Positions 1 to 46,558 of a stretch of DNA of 64,000 bases are shown in pieces. Each line of letters begins with the position of its first letter. The first letter of the stretch is position 1. Origin of the DNA: Synchiropus splendidus (lineage: Eukaryota > Chordata > Actinopteri > Syngnathiformes > Callionymidae); the NCBI RefSeq assembly GCF_027744825.2, contig NC_071342.1, positions 13,163,501 through 13,227,500 of the forward strand, read 5' to 3'. The notes beneath the pieces were generated by a model. The model was not told the origin of the DNA, did no database searches, and worked only from the letters and a program-made list of their open reading frames with translations. The position numbers were made by a program, and so were the translations under genes.

Positions 1-58
1 GTGGTGAATTATATCACTGTCATAAGTGTAAATTTGGTTTCATTTCTTTCATTTTTTT

Positions 59-249
59 TCAAAGAGATTCAGCGTATTTGTTGTGGGCTCGGCTCCAGAG
101 AATAATGAGCTCATGATATTCTGCGCTGGAGGCTTTCGAAACAAAGATGGAGCGAGGCGACTGCTGATAGAGCTGGGTCAACAGAGGAGGGAGAATTTGA
201 CTCTCGGAGGCTTCAAACACGGAATCACATTGATCTTGTGTCACTTTGA
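59..249 (-). CDS. Candidate terminal coding exon of an unidentified gene
   Basis: On the minus strand a strong acceptor (TTTGTCTCTCCCCTCAG) is followed by 62 open codons ending in TGA: TC|KVTQDQCDSVFEASES ... SIFVSKASSAEYHELIILW ... KYAESL. Codon choice and amino-acid composition look genuinely coding. The upstream candidate exon at 513-608 ends in the phase this one needs (G|TC, Val). I do not recognise the family; no membrane segment or signal is visible. It lies downstream of lmbrd1 on the same strand and could be the 3' end of a neighbour or of an overlapping gene. The 3' UTR would leave the window. Confidence 0.55.
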
Positions 250-512
250 CTGAGGGGAGAGACAAACGTCAGTCCATCAACAGCCTGTCAGGCCGCCTCA
301 ACACAACAGGCCCTGCAACCAACAAAATCCACGGGACAAAGTCAATAGGGCGGAAAATGTTCTTTCAAACGTTTAACTACTTCATGTTAAAGGACTGCTG
401 AAGAAACAATGCAATTCCTTAGGATATCGCAGCAATAAATGGTAAAATGTAAATGTAAACAAAAAGTTTTTGGTTTTTGTTTTTTTAAACTGATGGAAAA
501 AAATGAACGTAC

Positions 513-608
513 CGTTCGAATGGGTTTCCTCCGCACCGGGCCAGATTTTCAGGTCTCCAGCAAACCGTTTACGTTCAGCAGCAAGTGAGAGACACTTCTC
601 TTTTTTTT
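513..608 (-). CDS. Candidate internal coding exon of the same unidentified gene
   Basis: Acceptor GCTGATATTCAG and donor GTACGT on the minus strand. The 96 nt are open in the frame that links to the exon at 59-249: KKEKCLSLAAERKRFAGDLK then IWPGAEETHSN. The segment is charged and soluble. Family not recognised. Support is the double splice signal, the open frame and the phase match. Confidence 0.45.
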
Positions 609-1916
609 CTGAATATCAGCTCACGACTTTGTATTGGAGTTAATGGACCAGGGATTGGCTGCGCCGCTGTGAGGCTCACGCATGTTTTGAAAGTCTCAGT
701 GTTTTTCTGAGCACAGGACAAAGGACAAAACGGTGAATAAACAGGTGAAAATCACTTCTCTGCTTTCATTTCTTTTACACTCGAATCACTTCACGCACTG
801 CAGGCTGGGCAAAACTCAGCGTTTGTGAGGATTGCTCATGATGTTGGAAGGAGATTTCATGTGGAAAAAAAGATTCAACATGAGTGAGTGAACATGGAAC
901 TCTGAATGGAGTCTCTAGGTGAAAATTATTATTTAGTTTTCCTGCCCAGAAACTTTTGGCTGAAGTTGGAATATTTTGAAAATTCGGAATGATCCAAATC
1001 CGTGCCGAACATTTCAACGTTTGAACGGAGTTGCGGAGCATTAACACCTTGGAACGAGAAAAGAAAAACAAGGAAAGGAAAGACAAGGCGCCCCGAACAA
1101 CAAATAAACCCAATAAATCAATTTTCCTCTGCTCACTCCTCCCCCTGAGGAAAGTCTCCTGGGGAAATATTGATGCACCCCTTTGACAATTGAAGGGACA
1201 TTACCCATAATAATCACCCTTGGCCTCCTCCTGGACTGCTGAGACATCCATGAGGACACCTATCTGACCAACCTCTACGTGGAGGAGCTACACAGTTCCA
1301 CTTAAAATTGTCATGTATTTCCAACGAAACCCTCAAAGGTTTCTTGAAATGTCTCTATTTTTAAGCTCTTCCTCTGGCTGCGTGACACCCATGAAACCTC
1401 TTAAACGGAGGAGATCTCCCTACGTCTAAGTGGTTTAACAGGTACAAAAATCACGGACTCAAATGGTGAGTAATTGGTAGAGAAGCAAAGCTGCAGGAGA
1501 GTAAAAGGTAAAAACAAGAAAACAGTTAAGATTTCAAGCTGTGAATGTGACATGCAGATCATACACTCCTCTGTTCCGCTCCATGTTTTCAGCTCAGGGC
1601 TGATTCTCTTTATTAATGCATGTGGGGGCGTCGTCTCACATAATGACTTTGCTCAAATCAGGCTGCACAATAATCATGACAGGCTACACATGCCGCCAAC
1701 TCTAATTGCACACTATTTCATGCAAATCCACCACAGCCGTGAGTCGCTACAAGATAATCCTGCTGTCAGCTTTCCTTAATGTGCAACCCCCGTTTTTTTT
1801 TTTTTGTTTTTTTTCCGAGAATTTTGTGTCTAACCGGAACTTTGTCATGTCTCATTTTTGTGAAAAAAAGTCTTGAGTTTAGATTCAACCAGAAGTTTCA
1901 CTCTCCTTCTCCTCAC
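609..1916. other. Region between candidate exons; possible decayed LINE piece
   Basis: I found no convincing exon here. On the minus strand near 1171-1215 a short stretch reads PRVIIMGNVPSIV, which resembles the IIMGNVRSL start of the LINE endonuclease domain, suggesting a very decayed non-LTR retrotransposon fragment. Otherwise unassigned. Confidence 0.25.
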
Positions 1917-1986
1917 GTCTTGGAATTCTGCATGATTTGAAAATTTTGGAATGAAAAATGGACCAGAGAAGTGGACGATCCAGCTG
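1917..1986 (-). CDS. Possible further upstream exon of the unidentified gene
   Basis: A pyrimidine-rich acceptor (CCCTTTTTTGCAG) and donor GTGAGG bound 70 open nt: QLDRPLLWSIFHSKIFKSCR then IPR, ending C| to complete Gln with the next exon. The phase fits, but the exon is short and abuts the presumed lmbrd1 3' end, so the call is weak. Confidence 0.28.
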
Positions 1987-2054
1987 CTGCAAAAAAGGGA
2001 AGGGTTGAGAGGGAGGAGACCAAAAAGAAGAAACAATATGGATTCCCAAGGAGA

Positions 2055-2060
2055 TTTATT
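2055..2060 (-). terminator. lmbrd1: Polyadenylation signal AATAAA, probable lmbrd1 3' end
   Basis: A perfect hexamer on the minus strand (TTTATT on plus), first after the stop codon within a plausible distance. Cleavage would fall 10-30 nt further left, just before the pyrimidine tract of the next candidate exon on the same strand. Confidence 0.45.
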
Positions 2061-2737
2061 ATATTAAACACAGATATCAAATAAAAGAAGATTGGCGGAC
2101 GCCTTGGCTCGCTGATGTTTCAGGACTCAAGCAGAAGACGCTCTCAAGGCAGAAAATACTGTACAATAACTGAGCGTCAGGCGGGTTTCTCCCAGGCTGG
2201 TTGATTCAATAACGTGCCCATCACAGTCATTTCTATTCATGAGGCACTGACATTTGACTTCCCAATTAACAGTGCCATTTAGAATCACGCCGTCCATCCA
2301 TTACAGTCAAATGAGCTGTTTGTTTTCGCATCAGAAACGGAGGTTAAATAAAACACAGCAACAAAATCACAGCCGTTAAGACTGAAAGAGAACAAATGGA
2401 ATCGATTCTGTCACACAGATGAAGTTCCTAGTTTAAAAAAAGAACAAAAAAAGCGTGCAACCATCGCAAACTATTTTGGTGTCGCTTACTAGTAAGATGT
2501 TCGGAAGGTAAATCAGAGCCAGGTGTCAAACAGCTTCCGCCGGAAAGTGCTTTTCAAAGGTAAATCGCAAGTTAAACACCTTGTACAGCTTTAAACACGC
2601 TGTCTCCCCCCGTGCAAGCGAGGGGGAGAGGACGCAGTTCAAAACTACAATCTCAATCAAAGCCGCTGCCGTCTAAAACCAATAAATTATACATTTTACA
2701 TTTGTCCAGGAAGTGGTCAGATTTTTGCCATATCACT

Positions 2738-2740
<3 letters not shown>

Positions 2741-2796
<56 letters not shown>
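2741..2796. repeat. (TA)28 microsatellite in lmbrd1 3' UTR
   Basis: Uninterrupted TA dinucleotides, 56 bp, starting 8 bp after the lmbrd1 stop codon in the direction of transcription. Confidence 0.95.
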
Positions 2797-2799
<3 letters not shown>

Positions 2800-2804
2800 G
2801 ACAT

Positions 2805-38796
<35,992 letters not shown>

Positions 38797-38804
<8 letters not shown>

Positions 38805-38860
38805 CTTCACTTCCTGTAATAACAAAACCACGTGATGCCGATGACGTCACAACTTCAGAC
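38797..38860 (-). promoter_or_regulatory. lmbrd1: lmbrd1 TATA-less core promoter with CRE, E-box, ETS and YY1-type sites
   Basis: Directly upstream of the start codon are: a perfect CRE palindrome TGACGTCA (38842-38849), CACGTG in the context TCACGTGG (38829-38834), an ETS-type CAGGAAGT (38809-38816), and AAGATGGCGGC (38797-38807), which is both the start-codon context and a YY1 consensus. No TATA box is visible. The E-box resembles the TFEB/CLEAR core found at lysosomal genes, which fits a lysosomal transporter. Factor binding is inferred. Confidence 0.6.
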
Positions 38861-38988
38861 GGCGGTATTTTCAGACAAACGACCAGTATTTCTTAAGTAT
38901 TTTTGCATTCAGGATAACTTGCGCTGTGTATTCATGTCCATTTGTTACTAATAGTAATATAATTTGTTTCAATTATTATCCACTATAA

Positions 38989-39258
<270 letters not shown>

Positions 39259-39298
39259 CACTTTTTATATAATTTTTTATTTATATAACAACTTTTTA

Positions 39299-40632
39299 TA
39301 CTGCTCCAAAAAATAAAGGGAACACTTGGGAACACAACACAATGTAAATCCAAGTCACATTTCTGTGAAATCGATCTGTAGGCAATTGGCAAGACACACC
39401 TAATAAAGGAGTGGTTCTGCAGGTGGTGACCACAGACCGCTTCTCAGTTCTGATGCTTTCTGGCTGGTGTTTTGGCCACTTTTGAAATCTGGCTGTGCTT
39501 TCACTCTAGTGGTTGCATGAGACGGAGTCCACAACCCACACAAGTGACTCAGGTAGTGCAGCTCATCCAGCGTGGCACATCAACGCGAGACAGGCCAGTA
39601 CATCAGGAGACGTGGAGCTGGCCGTGGGAGGGCAACAACCGAGCAGCAGGACCGCTACCTCCTACTTTGTGCAAGGAGAAACAGTAGGAGCACTGCCAGA
39701 GCCCTGCAAAATGTGCATGTGTCCGCTCAAACGATCAGAAACACACTCCATGAGGCTGGTATGAGGGCCCGACGTCCACAGGTGGGGATTGTGCTTATAG
39801 CCAAACACTGTGCAGGGAGAACACCAAGATTGGCAAATTCGCCACTGGTGCCCTGTGCTCTTCACAGATGAAAGCAGGCTCACACTGAGCACATGTGGCA
39901 GACATGAGTCTGGAGACGCCGTGGAGAACGTTCTGCAACATGCTCAAGCATGACCGGTTTGGCAGTGGGTCAGTGGTCAATGGTGTGGGGTGGCATTTCT
40001 TCGGAGGGCCGCACAGACCTCTACGTGCTCGCCAGAGGTAGCCTGACCCCCATTAGGTCCTGAGATGAGATCCTCAGACCCCTTGTGAGACCATACAGTA
40101 TACTGGTGCGGTTGGCTCTGGGTTCCTCCTAATGCAAGACAAGGCCTCATGTGGCTGGAGTGTGTCAGCAGTTACTGCAACACAAAGGCATTGAGGTTAT
40201 GGACTGGTCCGCCCGTTCCCCAGACCTGAATCCAATTGAACACATCTGGGACATCATGTCTCGCGCCATCCACCAATGGCAAGTTGCACCACAGACTGTC
40301 CAGGAGTTGGCAGATGCCAACGGGTCCGGGGTGTGGGAGGAGATCCCTCAGGAGAACATCCACCACCTCATCAGAAGCATGTCCAGGCGTTGTAGGGACG
40401 TCATACAGGCACGCGGAGGCCACTGAGCCTCATTTTGACTTGTTTAAAGGATCTTACATCAAAGTTGGATCAGCATGTAGTGAGTTTTTCCACTTTCATT
40501 TTGAGTATAACTCCAAATCCAGACCTCCATGGGTTGATACATTTGATTTTCATTGATAATTTTTGTGTGATTTTGTTGTCAGCACATTCAACTATGCAAA
40601 TAACAAAGTATTTAATCAAAATATTTCATTAA
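39299..40632 (+). mobile_element. Tc1-like element, internally deleted and missing its right end
   Basis: The left end TACTGCTCCAAAAAATAAAG then GGAACACTT is that of a Tc1/mariner family I recognise as very common in fish. The body matches in order but has several internal gaps, and the expected inverted right end (AAAGGGAACA..AGCAGT in inverse) is absent where sequence similarity stops, near 40632. Confidence 0.8.
39513..40426 (+). pseudogene. Fragmented Tc1-like transposase
   Basis: Pieces of transposase are spread over frames: [15 protein letters not shown] (39580 on), then [20 protein letters not shown] then MRARRPQVG. The best C-terminal piece (40151-40426) reads MDWSARSPDLNPIEHIWDIM, keeping the catalytic Glu context, and ends VIQARGGH with a stop. 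The QDNARPH-type Asp motif is disrupted by a small deletion around 40136-40150. The helix-turn-helix part is largely deleted. Not functional. Confidence 0.82.
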
Positions 40633-42559
40633 CTCAGAACTCACAACGTGATGCAACTGAGACCAACCAACATCTATGCCCTGACCTACAAATTTCTCAT
40701 AACCTTTTCACACCATTTGAGATCAGTGCGTGCAAAAGATAATTCTTCTTTTTTTTTGCAGTTTACTGTCCTTTGAATTGCTGCACTAAAAGAGAAGGCA
40801 GCCATGCTTCGCCGTGTCTGAAATTAAATTATTACTTGAGTAATCACTCTTGGACGTAGAACGCTGTGCTGTGACATTGAAGCTCAAAAGTTTTTCAAAG
40901 AGAAAAAAATCTCGTTGTTTTTGGAGGAATGGGCTCATTAGCATCAGCACTGAGGAACACTGTCAGCAGTTAATTATTTGGGACACTTTTGGACTGAACT
41001 CTTATGAATCAATAGCCATATATCTGAATGCCACTCATACTCCTGACTTGAAAGTTGATGGAACTAGTCCAAAGCAGTCACATTTCCCTTCATGACTGTA
41101 AATGTTGGCAGTGATTAATCTGAATCCATAAAGCCACCTAATGTGTCTTGAAAATGTGCCCGCTGAGATATTGAGGCATTTCAATGTCGTGTGCCCCAAT
41201 GCTGACTTCAAGATTGCCAAAGGGTGAATCCAGTTGCTATAGAACAGCACAGCGACATGTTTTCAGATTTACAATAAAGTGATGTATTCAACTTCTGAGT
41301 CACATCCCATCGTGCCTTGAATGCATGATTCAAGTGTGAGTCAAAACAGAAAAAGGAAAATTACATTTAAAACAACGTCGAGTCAAATTACGATTGACAA
41401 TGCATTTAAATAATTCACTAGCTTGTAGCCATCCAATTTTTGAAAATCACAAAAGCGGCACTAAAGCTACAGTTTTTGGCAGCGATCGAACACCCACTTG
41501 CTCGAACATAAATCAGCCCTGACAGCTGTCTGTGATTTCTTTTTTTTACAAAAGACATCAGAGTCTTGATTGTTTTTGTTGTTTAAATTGGTTTTTGTTT
41601 GCTTCTTGCATTAACTCAATTTTGATCCTTGATAGTCATTCATTTGATCATCAGCCAAGCCGTTCCTCTGCGGAGATCAGTCCGCTTTTATTTAATCGCT
41701 TCCATCAATGTACTCTTGGCAGTACCTTCCCAGCACAGGTGAGCTCTCACAATTGATGAATGTGTCTCCTTAATGTGTTTTTTTTGTGTGATTTCACGAG
41801 CAAACTAAAAGTACACACCAGTGGCTGCGCCTGAGTACAGATTAACCACACACAATGCCACGTCTTTGTCCAGTCTGTACGCCAATTTAGCAAATGGACC
41901 AATAAAACCTGCAGGTGCGTTTTTCCCCCCTCAATCCTTTTAATAAGAGATTTCAAGGATGAAAAGAGCAGTCAGAATACACTGAGCGTATGTTTGCACT
42001 GTAGACAAACACCTGCTTGAACAAAATTCATAATAGTGCCGATTGATGTAAAGTACACATGTAGTAATCTGATGCAGCACATGTACAGAAAAGCACTTCA
42101 GAAACACTCAAGCAGCTGAACAATAGACTAATGTTCATGAGTACTTGTTAGCCTGAAACTGTTTGCACCCTTTTCCCTGCATTTTTCTCATCAAACCATG
42201 CATTAATACCCTTAATCAACCTCTTCAGCGTATTATGTTTCTTAAAGCACTCAGCACCATATGCTTGCAATCAATAAACTTATTAAAGTTGCACGAAGCC
42301 GTCATTAGCTTTTTAACCTGATCAAGCTTCTAATGGCAGCAGGACTTGTTTTCCTTTACATATTAAGCCACTAGTTTATGGCATGAATGTGTTCACCTCT
42401 GCACATATTTCCATATAAAGTATAAAAGTAAACAGAGCTGTTTATCAAATCTGTCACTTGATTTTTACTCAACTGTTGGCAGTATTGTGAGACCATATAC
42501 TTCAATTCATACTGACATACTGAGTTTAAAAAAAAGAATAAATAAAAAAGCCCCCAGCG

Positions 42560-42930
42560 AAGGTTGGCAGCCAGTGTCTGCGCTTTCAATCAGAAGCATA
42601 AAACTCAGCAGCGAGGCGTCTAACAGCCGACTCCACATCACCCCGGTTTTAGCTTCACTGCACCGACTCCCTGACCACTTTAGAATTGAAAGATTTCATT
42701 GATAACTTTTAAAGCCGGTCTATGCTGGCTCCCGAATGCATAATAGAAATGCTGACCTCGGATGTGCCAGCCAGGACCCGCAGATCCGCTGGTGGAACCA
42801 TGCTGGTCGCTCTAAAGTGGAGACTTAAATCGAAAGGTGACAGAGCCTTCACCAACAGGGCATTGGAATGGACTGCCTGAGGAGATCCGGAAAGCAAACA
42901 GTACCTCCGCTTTTAAAAACTCATTTTTAC
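42560..42930 (+). mobile_element. LINE fragment, C-terminal end of a non-LTR reverse transcriptase ORF
   Basis: One frame reads LHITPVLASLHRLPDHFRI, then after frameshifts GDRAFTNRA and WNGLPEEIRKANSTSAFKNS. HITPVLxSLHWLPVxFRI ... GDRAF ... LWNSLPxEIR is the well-known C terminus of fish CR1/L2/Rex-like elements. Broken by at least two frameshifts. Confidence 0.75.
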
Positions 42931-43765
42931 AGGCTTGCACATCTGTCTCTTTCTCTTTCGCCTGCAAAACCACTTGGATAAACAGTTCTACAATTTAATA
43001 TGCACTAAAACTATTATCATTCGTTATTTCTCTCTGACAAACATTTACTTTTATGTATTTAAAATGTTAAATTATTTCATTTTCTCATCACACACAGACA
43101 TGACCCACTGGCTTTCACTTTAAGCATATTTTATTATTCCCCTTTATTGTACATTAATTGAAGTTCAATTCAATGAAAAAGGTATTCAATTGAAAATATT
43201 TTTCTCTCTTCGATTAATGCTGTTAAAAACGATGTTGCTAAAAACAACTCTAAACTTACTAGAAGGACTTTTCTCCTACATTAATCTATTAACGTGTCCC
43301 AGAAGTAGCAGTTAGAGGTCTGTTAACTGCCTGAACGAACAGTTCCGGAGCAGTTTTTTTCTTCTTCTTGGGCAGGGTGAGGGAATTGCATGAAGATCTA
43401 ATGGTTCCATCTGCTCTTTGGAGTGCCCCGTGGTCTCCTTGCAGCTGGATCTTCCATGAAACTCATCACAGCACAGTCTCCATGTGGCATTTTCACTAGA
43501 TAATAAAACCACGTCAATTGATTCCTCTCTGTGCCTGGAAGGTCGAGCTACACTTCGATATCTCAAGAAGTTAAACCCAGTTACTAAGTCATAATGCTGC
43601 ACTCAGTGACAAAAGTGGTGATTTAATTTTTTTTTCACATAAAGGAATTATAGGTGGCCAGTTACAATAAACAGCCAGTGTTTTTAATGTTCAAACAGTA
43701 TCATATTAAGTTCTTTTTAATTTAGAAAACCACCATCATGGACTTGTCTTGAGCATTTGTTTTAG

Positions 43766-43835
43766 ACCAGGGGCCACCAAACCGTTCCAGAAAGGGTCAC
43801 AGTTGGGTGCGGGTTTTTGTTCCAGCAATTTTATC
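43766..43835 (+). repeat. Possible dispersed fish repeat
   Basis: CCGTTCCAGAAAGGGTCACA then GTTGGGTGCGGGTTTTTGTT resembles a short dispersed motif (TTCCAGAAAGGGCCGCAGTG-type) that I associate with fish genomes. Boundaries and family unknown. Confidence 0.3.
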
Positions 43836-45035
43836 ACTGTGATCGCTTTCAAAGTTATATGTATCACTAGTTCTATCATCATCTCTTTGATGATTCTTCT
43901 GAAAACAGAAGACCACCTACCATTTCAAGGGTGCTTGACCATGATGGCTTGCATCATATATGCCATTTTCACCACAATTTATTTGCTATGAGTGGTCCTT
44001 TACTTGACGTTGGTAACTTCTAAAGTCAGCGACCTCAATATAATCTCCTGGATAGTCTTTCGCATCAAAGTTATAGCTCAAGAAAAGACATGTATTGCTA
44101 CCATTATAGACAGCTTGACTGTTCCCTGCCCTTTTCCACAATTATTCTCATCAAATTGACTTGGTAGGTTTGTTCTGAAATTATTATTAATGTTTTTTTT
44201 TTCTTTTTTTTCTTCTCAAACTACTGGATTCTCTGAGTCTGGGAACACCACTGCCACCTGCCTTCACATTAAGTTCATTTGAAGTTTAAGTACAAACAAT
44301 TTGTATGATATTCAAAAGCTAATAAAGGTATCTACATACATGAAATTAATGTACGGATGTAACATTGGGTGGTGACTACAGCATGGGTGTTAATGAGCTG
44401 CTTGGTGGAGGTCTGCACTTGCTCAGGACTTTTCAAGTGATAAAAACCATCTCCAATCTTTTGCCGCAGCAAAATAACAGATGAAAATGCATTTTATTAA
44501 AAATAAAAAAAAATGAATTAATCCTCAGATCAACTTTGTCGATATGTAATTTTTAGCATGAGCCACAGACCACAAAGATCATCCTCAGTTCAAAATCAAG
44601 TTGTTTCAGCTTACAAAACCAGAGTGGATTCACTGATGGCTGTCATCAGTGTAGGTGGTGTACATTATAAAACGCTGTCCTGGTGACTGTGACTCCAGGT
44701 AGGGTCATTTTGTAGTTTGTTAAATTGACTCAAGCAACTATTAACAATGTCATTTAATTTTATTTTTTTGACAATCTGTCTTTGGTAACCAAAGGCTAAA
44801 AGCTGTGTTCTGCCAGCAGAAAATATTAAGGTGGCGTCATGTGTCCCGCCATGCTGCAACACATGGAACCCACAGTCTTGCTCACGTTTCTACTTCTACA
44901 CTCATTTATAGTAAATCACCTACAATCCATGGTTCAGCCTGTGCATTATTCTTATTTTTGTATCGCAAAAACGTTCCAATAGTGACAATCAAATGTCAAA
45001 CTCCATAGAACATTGTAAAACAATTTTCGACTGTT

Positions 45036-45603
45036 ACTACTACTACTACTACTGTTTTTTATTGTTACTACTACCACTAATAATAATAATCCAAGTGGAG
45101 AAGTTTATCACTACTACTACTTGTACTGCTACAGCTACTACTACTACTACTACTACTACTACTGCTACTGCTACTGCTACTGCTACTGCTATTGCTACTG
45201 CTACTACTACTACTGCTACTACTACTACTGCTACTGCTACTGCTACTGCTACTGCTACTGCTACTACTACTACTGCTACTGCTACTACTACTGCTACTAC
45301 TACTACTGCTACTGCTACTACTGGTACTGCTACTACTACTACTACTACTACTGCTACTGCTACTGCTACTGCTACTGCTACTACTACTACTGCTACTGCT
45401 ACTACTACTACTACTACTACTACTGCTACTGCTACTACTACTGCTACTACTACTACTACTACTGCTACTGCTATTACTACTGCTACTGCTACTACTACTG
45501 CTACTACTACTGCTACTACTACTACTACTACTGCTACTGCTACTGCTATTACTGCTACTACTACTGCTACTACTACTACTACTAATAATAATAATAATAA
45601 TAA
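45036..45603. repeat. Composite (CTA/CTG)n trinucleotide tract, about 0.5 kb
   Basis: From 45112 on, ACT and GCT (CTA/CTG) triplets alternate irregularly for about 470 bp, flanked on the left by a shorter TAC run and on the right by (AAT)n (45583-45602). It is open in all three plus frames (Tyr/Cys, Leu, Thr/Ala) and at least one minus frame (Val/Ala), purely because of the repeat; this is not taken as a gene. Confidence 0.95.
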
Positions 45604-46279
45604 CACCTTAGTATTCATTTATTTATTTGTTTGTGTCCCAAGTGGTAGCAAATGTTTTGAATGTATTAAAATAAAATTAATAAAATTACTTTTATAAAAT
45701 TAAAAGTAGGCGTAGGAAACACCACTGACACAGAGTGGAACGCGGCGTAAGAACGGCAGAAATATTTCATTTTCACACTCCTTCTGTCTTTCAGTATAAA
45801 CAGCGAAGGCAATTCAAATCATCTGTCCAAATATTTATGCGTGTCGGAAACTCAGCACCTGTTCCTGCGGACTCCTGAACGTTTGGCGCAAGAAAAACTT
45901 TAGCGGGACGCGGCACCTGCGCTGTCGCCCACGCAGATTTTCACAAAAACTCGCAGCGTTTTTACATTTAAAAACAAAATGTTTTGCATTAAAGTTGTGG
46001 GAAGTAAGCGTAGCTCACATACTTGCACGGAAATGGTGCGCGTTAAGACTCATTTTATTATGAAATATCGCCTTCTAATCGCCTGGTACAACACCTAGTT
46101 TGTTCTCGCCGGAGCATTACTTGATCGATACTCAGATCGATGCTACAACGAGATATTTCTTCTTGACTTGGCCAATTTAACCCGCCTTAAATCACTTGAA
46201 CAGAAAATAATGCGTGTAAATTAACCCCCTCACTCCCACGTGTCCGATGAGAATCCGTCCCCGCGGCTCTTGATCTCGC

Positions 46280-46558
46280 ACCTGGACGGCTGAAGTGCGC
46301 CCCTTCACAGCGACCTGCCAGTGTGTGTGTGTGTGTGTTCCTCGTGTTCGCTCAGATCTGTGTCAGTGTATTTCACAGATAATGACACGAGTGGGAGGGC
46401 CACTTACAGCAACTAGTCCGGACCGAGATCCAGCAGGCGATCCCACAGAGACTTTTATTTCCAAGTCCAGGAATCCCGGATCGGACTGATCGCTATCTCG
46501 CACGGATTATGCCGCTGTTTTGCACTTGTTTTTCCTTTAGAGAATAACTTTGTAACGT
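46280..46558 (+). promoter_or_regulatory. col19a1: Probable col19a1 promoter and non-coding first exon (inferred)
   Basis: A locally GC-richer, CpG-containing stretch (45.9-46.5 kb) ends at a perfect donor, AACGT|GTAAGTAC, after 46558. A 5' UTR exon here would splice to an acceptor just before the start-codon exon. No TATA box is clear. A (GT)n run lies at 46321-46338. The start of the exon cannot be set from sequence. Confidence 0.4.

Larger units (their letters stand above)
2037..2804 (-). other. lmbrd1: lmbrd1 3' untranslated region (inferred)
   Basis: From the stop codon the transcript would run leftwards. The first good AATAAA signal on this strand is at 2055-2060, giving a 3' UTR of about 750 nt. 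A 56-bp (TA)n array begins 8 nt after the stop. Apart from that I see no coding potential. The exact end is inferred. Confidence 0.55.

Noticed and set aside
660..708. Possible 27-nt exon between CTGTGCTCAG and GTGAGCC on the minus strand
   Set aside because: In the phase needed to join the exon at 513-608 it contains a stop codon.
775..1113. 112-codon minus-strand open frame near the left edge
   Set aside because: Phe/Ser-rich with no domain and no splice pairing to the candidate exons at 59-608; likely chance.
43312..43602. 96-codon minus-strand open frame between lmbrd1 and col19a1
   Set aside because: Composition is fairly protein-like (ENATWRLCCDEFHGRSSC), but there are no supporting splice signals, no recognisable domain and no neighbouring exon; kept as unproven.
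45049..45697. Long open frames over the trinucleotide tract (234, 189, 154 and 139 codons)
   Set aside because: They exist only because a triplet repeat free of stop triplets stays open in several frames at once. There is no non-repeat coding sequence or splice context.
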